Assembly: GCA_002339725.1 (NCBI GenBank) | Contig: DDKN01000127.1 | Span: forward strand, 1-7,377 | DNA length: 7,377 bases | Reading direction: 5' to 3' | Source of the DNA: Thiobacillus sp. UBA2597 | Lineage (GTDB): Bacteria; Pseudomonadota; Gammaproteobacteria; Burkholderiales; Thiobacillaceae | Part shown: positions 6,081 through 7,377 of the stretch, piece after piece | Layout: each line of letters opens with the position of its first letter | Numbering within the stretch: position 1 is the first letter of the stretch | The notes under the pieces: generated by a model | Databases searched by the model: none | What the model saw: the letters and a program-made list of their open reading frames with translations, nothing else | Told to the model about the DNA's origin: nothing | Position numbers and translations under genes: made by a program

Positions 6081-6980
6081 ATGGAAAGAAGCTGCAGCGA
6101 CTCGGTCGAGATCACCAACCAGACCTTCAGTGCCCTGGAAGAGCTCAATGTCGCCATGAGCTACCATGCCGACTGGCTCAAGGACCTGATCCGTGGCCTG
6201 CTCTGCCACGAACCCGCCCGACCGGAGAACCTCGCGCCGGACGCCCATCATCGCTGCCGCTTCGGCCGCTGGTATGACGGGGCCGGCCGGCACTGGTTCA
6301 AGGACGAGCCCCTGTTCGCGGACCTGGACGAGCGGCACCAGGCCATGCACGATGCGGCGCGCCAGCTGCTGCAGCAACACCAGCCCGGTACACCGGTCGA
6401 CCCCGCGGCCTACGAGCGCTTCATGGAGCTGGCCATCAGCTTCCAGATGGAGGCGCGCCAGTTCCAGTACACCCTGCTCCAGCGCGTCTGCGCGGTCGAT
6501 CAATTGACCGGCGCCGGCAACCGCTATGCCATGTTCCACCGCCTGATCGAGGAAAAGGAACGGGCCGGCCGCACCGAGCATCCCTGCGTGATCGCGCTGA
6601 TGGACATGGATCACTTCAAGCAGATCAACGATGTTTATGGCCATATCGCCGGCGACATCGTGCTCAAAAGCGTCGCCCAATACCTCACCCGCTCGCTGCG
6701 CAAGTACGACTCGATCTTCCGCTACGGCGGCGAGGAATTCCTGATCTGTCTGCCTGATACCGCTCTGAAGACGGCCGAGAAGCGGCTGGAGCAATTGCGC
6801 GAAGGTCTGGCCGAACTTACCATACCGATCGGCGCCGCCATGCCGCTTCGGCTCACCGCCTCCTTCGGCCTGGGCTATCTGCGGCCGGGCTTTCCGATCC
6901 AGGATTCGATCCAGCATGTGGACGACGCCCTGCGCAAGGCCAAGGAGGCCGGCCGCAACCGGATCGAGATCGCGCACTAG
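6081..6980 (+). CDS. CZB-GGDEF diguanylate cyclase, DgcZ (YdeH)-like
   Basis: This soluble enzyme makes c-di-GMP from two GTP; c-di-GMP usually favours biofilm over motility. The 299-residue length and domain order match E. coli DgcZ (296). The N-terminal CZB (chemoreceptor zinc-binding) domain (about 20-130) shows the expected three-His, one-Cys ligand set: H29 (SYHADWL), C59 (CRFGRW), H86 and H90 (RHQAMH). In E. coli DgcZ, zinc bound there inhibits the cyclase. The GGDEF domain (about 135-299) has LTGAGNR (142-148), MDMDHFKQIND (174-184) for metal and nucleotide, and active-site GGEEF (216-220). An I-site RKYD (207-210) sits five residues before it, so feedback inhibition by c-di-GMP is likely; E. 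coli DgcZ has RDYE there. No transmembrane segment is present. The Shine-Dalgarno is poor, so the start is somewhat uncertain, but it matches the family's N-terminus. Confidence 0.93.
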   Translation: MERSCSDSVEITNQTFSALEELNVAMSYHADWLKDLIRGLLCHEPARPENLAPDAHHRCRFGRWYDGAGRHWFKDEPLFADLDERHQAMHDAARQLLQQHQPGTPVDPAAYERFMELAISFQMEARQFQYTLLQRVCAVDQLTGAGNRYAMFHRLIEEKERAGRTEHPCVIALMDMDHFKQINDVYGHIAGDIVLKSVAQYLTRSLRKYDSIFRYGGEEFLICLPDTALKTAEKRLEQLREGLAELTIPIGAAMPLRLTASFGLGYLRPGFPIQDSIQHVDDALRKAKEAGRNRIEIAH

Positions 6981-7001
6981 CCACTATGACATCGTGGCTT
7001 T
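6979..7001 (+). terminator. Weak candidate terminator for the diguanylate cyclase gene
   Basis: Arms AGCCAC (6979-6984) and GTGGCT (6994-6999) pair perfectly over a 9-base loop starting in the cyclase stop codon, followed by only two more Ts. It lies within the 3' end of the opposing PolX gene, so if it works it does so inside coding sequence. Confidence 0.3.
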
Positions 7002-7377
7002 GAGCAACGGCCGCAGCGCTTTGAGCGGTCGGGTGTTGAGCACGTCCCGCGCTTGCAGCCAACCGCGCCGGGCCTGGCCGATGCCGTAGTCGAGATTATC
7101 GAAGTCGGTCGCCTTGTGGGCGTCCGAGTCGATCGCCACCAGCACCCCCTCCTCCTGCGCCATGCGGCAGTAGATGTCGAGCAGGTCCAGCCGCTCGGGC
7201 TGGGCGTTCAGTTCCAGGAAACAGCCGCGCTGCCTGGCATGGCGGATGATGCCAAGCCAGTCGAGCTCCAACGCCGGGCGCTTGTCGATCTCACGCGTGG
7301 TGGGATGGGCCAGCAGGGTGAAATGCGGATGGTCCATGGCAAGGCGCAGGCGCTTCATCTGTTTGGCCGGCGCCAGG
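6984..7377 (-). CDS. PolX-type DNA polymerase/3'-5' exonuclease, C-terminal PHP domain (5' end outside window)
   Basis: Only the last 130 or so codons are here; the frame stays open to the right edge, so the internal ATG at 7358 is not the start. Visible are LLAHPTTR (metal-binding His of a PHP phosphoesterase domain), LELDWLGIIRHARQRGCFLE, LNAQPERLDL, AIDSDAHKATDFDNLDYG (Asp and His of the PHP metal site) and the ending ARRGWLQARDVLNTRPL. That order, the SDAH motif and an RRGWL...DVLNT ending just before the stop are what bacterial and archaeal PolX proteins show at the end of their PHP domain. In those proteins the domain gives 3'-5' exonuclease and AP-site activity next to a family X polymerase for base excision repair. 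The polymerase part cannot be seen, so a stand-alone PHP phosphatase remains possible. The stop (TAG, 6986-6984) lies 3 bp from that of the convergent cyclase gene. Confidence 0.8.
   Translation of the reverse strand, partial: LAPAKQMKRLRLAMDHPHFTLLAHPTTREIDKRPALELDWLGIIRHARQRGCFLELNAQPERLDLLDIYCRMAQEEGVLVAIDSDAHKATDFDNLDYGIGQARRGWLQARDVLNTRPLKALRPLLKATMS

Overview
The window is 7.4 kb of high-GC DNA. Dense coding, protein similarities and family-typical motifs point to a proteobacterium, most likely a betaproteobacterium of the Thiobacillaceae/Nitrosomonadales kind. That taxonomic guess is inference; no rRNA or other marker is present. Every gene is metabolic, cell-envelope, signalling or repair, and no complete phage, CRISPR or defence system is visible.

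Layout. (1) On the minus strand, 1-976 is a GalT-like HIT-superfamily nucleotidyltransferase that runs off the left edge. (2) Upstream of it, also on the minus strand, 1035-2196 is a secreted LysM + YkuD L,D-transpeptidase gene. It is interrupted at 1228-1494 by a 267-bp MITE with 23-bp terminal inverted repeats and a TAA target duplication, features of the IS1031 group of the IS5 family. The catalytic domain survives but gains an element-encoded tail, and the original C-terminal 63 codons are stranded on the far side. (3) A divergent spacer (2197-2301) carries a 14-bp tandem repeat. (4) On the plus strand, ackA (2302-3483) and xfp (3605-5995) form a phosphoketolase-acetate kinase module, with two stem-loops between them. 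(5) A plus-strand gene at 6081-6980 encodes a zinc-sensing-type CZB-GGDEF diguanylate cyclase like E. coli DgcZ; it has its own candidate promoter, just after a short xfp terminator. (6) The C-terminal end of a PolX-type DNA polymerase (PHP domain), minus strand, converges on it with a 3-bp gap and runs off the right edge.

How they work together. Phosphoketolase splits xylulose-5-P or fructose-6-P with phosphate into acetyl-P plus a C3 or C4 sugar phosphate. Acetate kinase then turns acetyl-P into acetate with gain of ATP, so the pair is a self-contained carbon bypass. The transpeptidase and the GalT-like gene lie close together and in the same direction, and probably formed an operon before the MITE inserted. 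The cyclase and PolX look unrelated to the rest.

The most noteworthy feature is the MITE and what it did to the transpeptidase gene. I found no undescribed multi-gene system.
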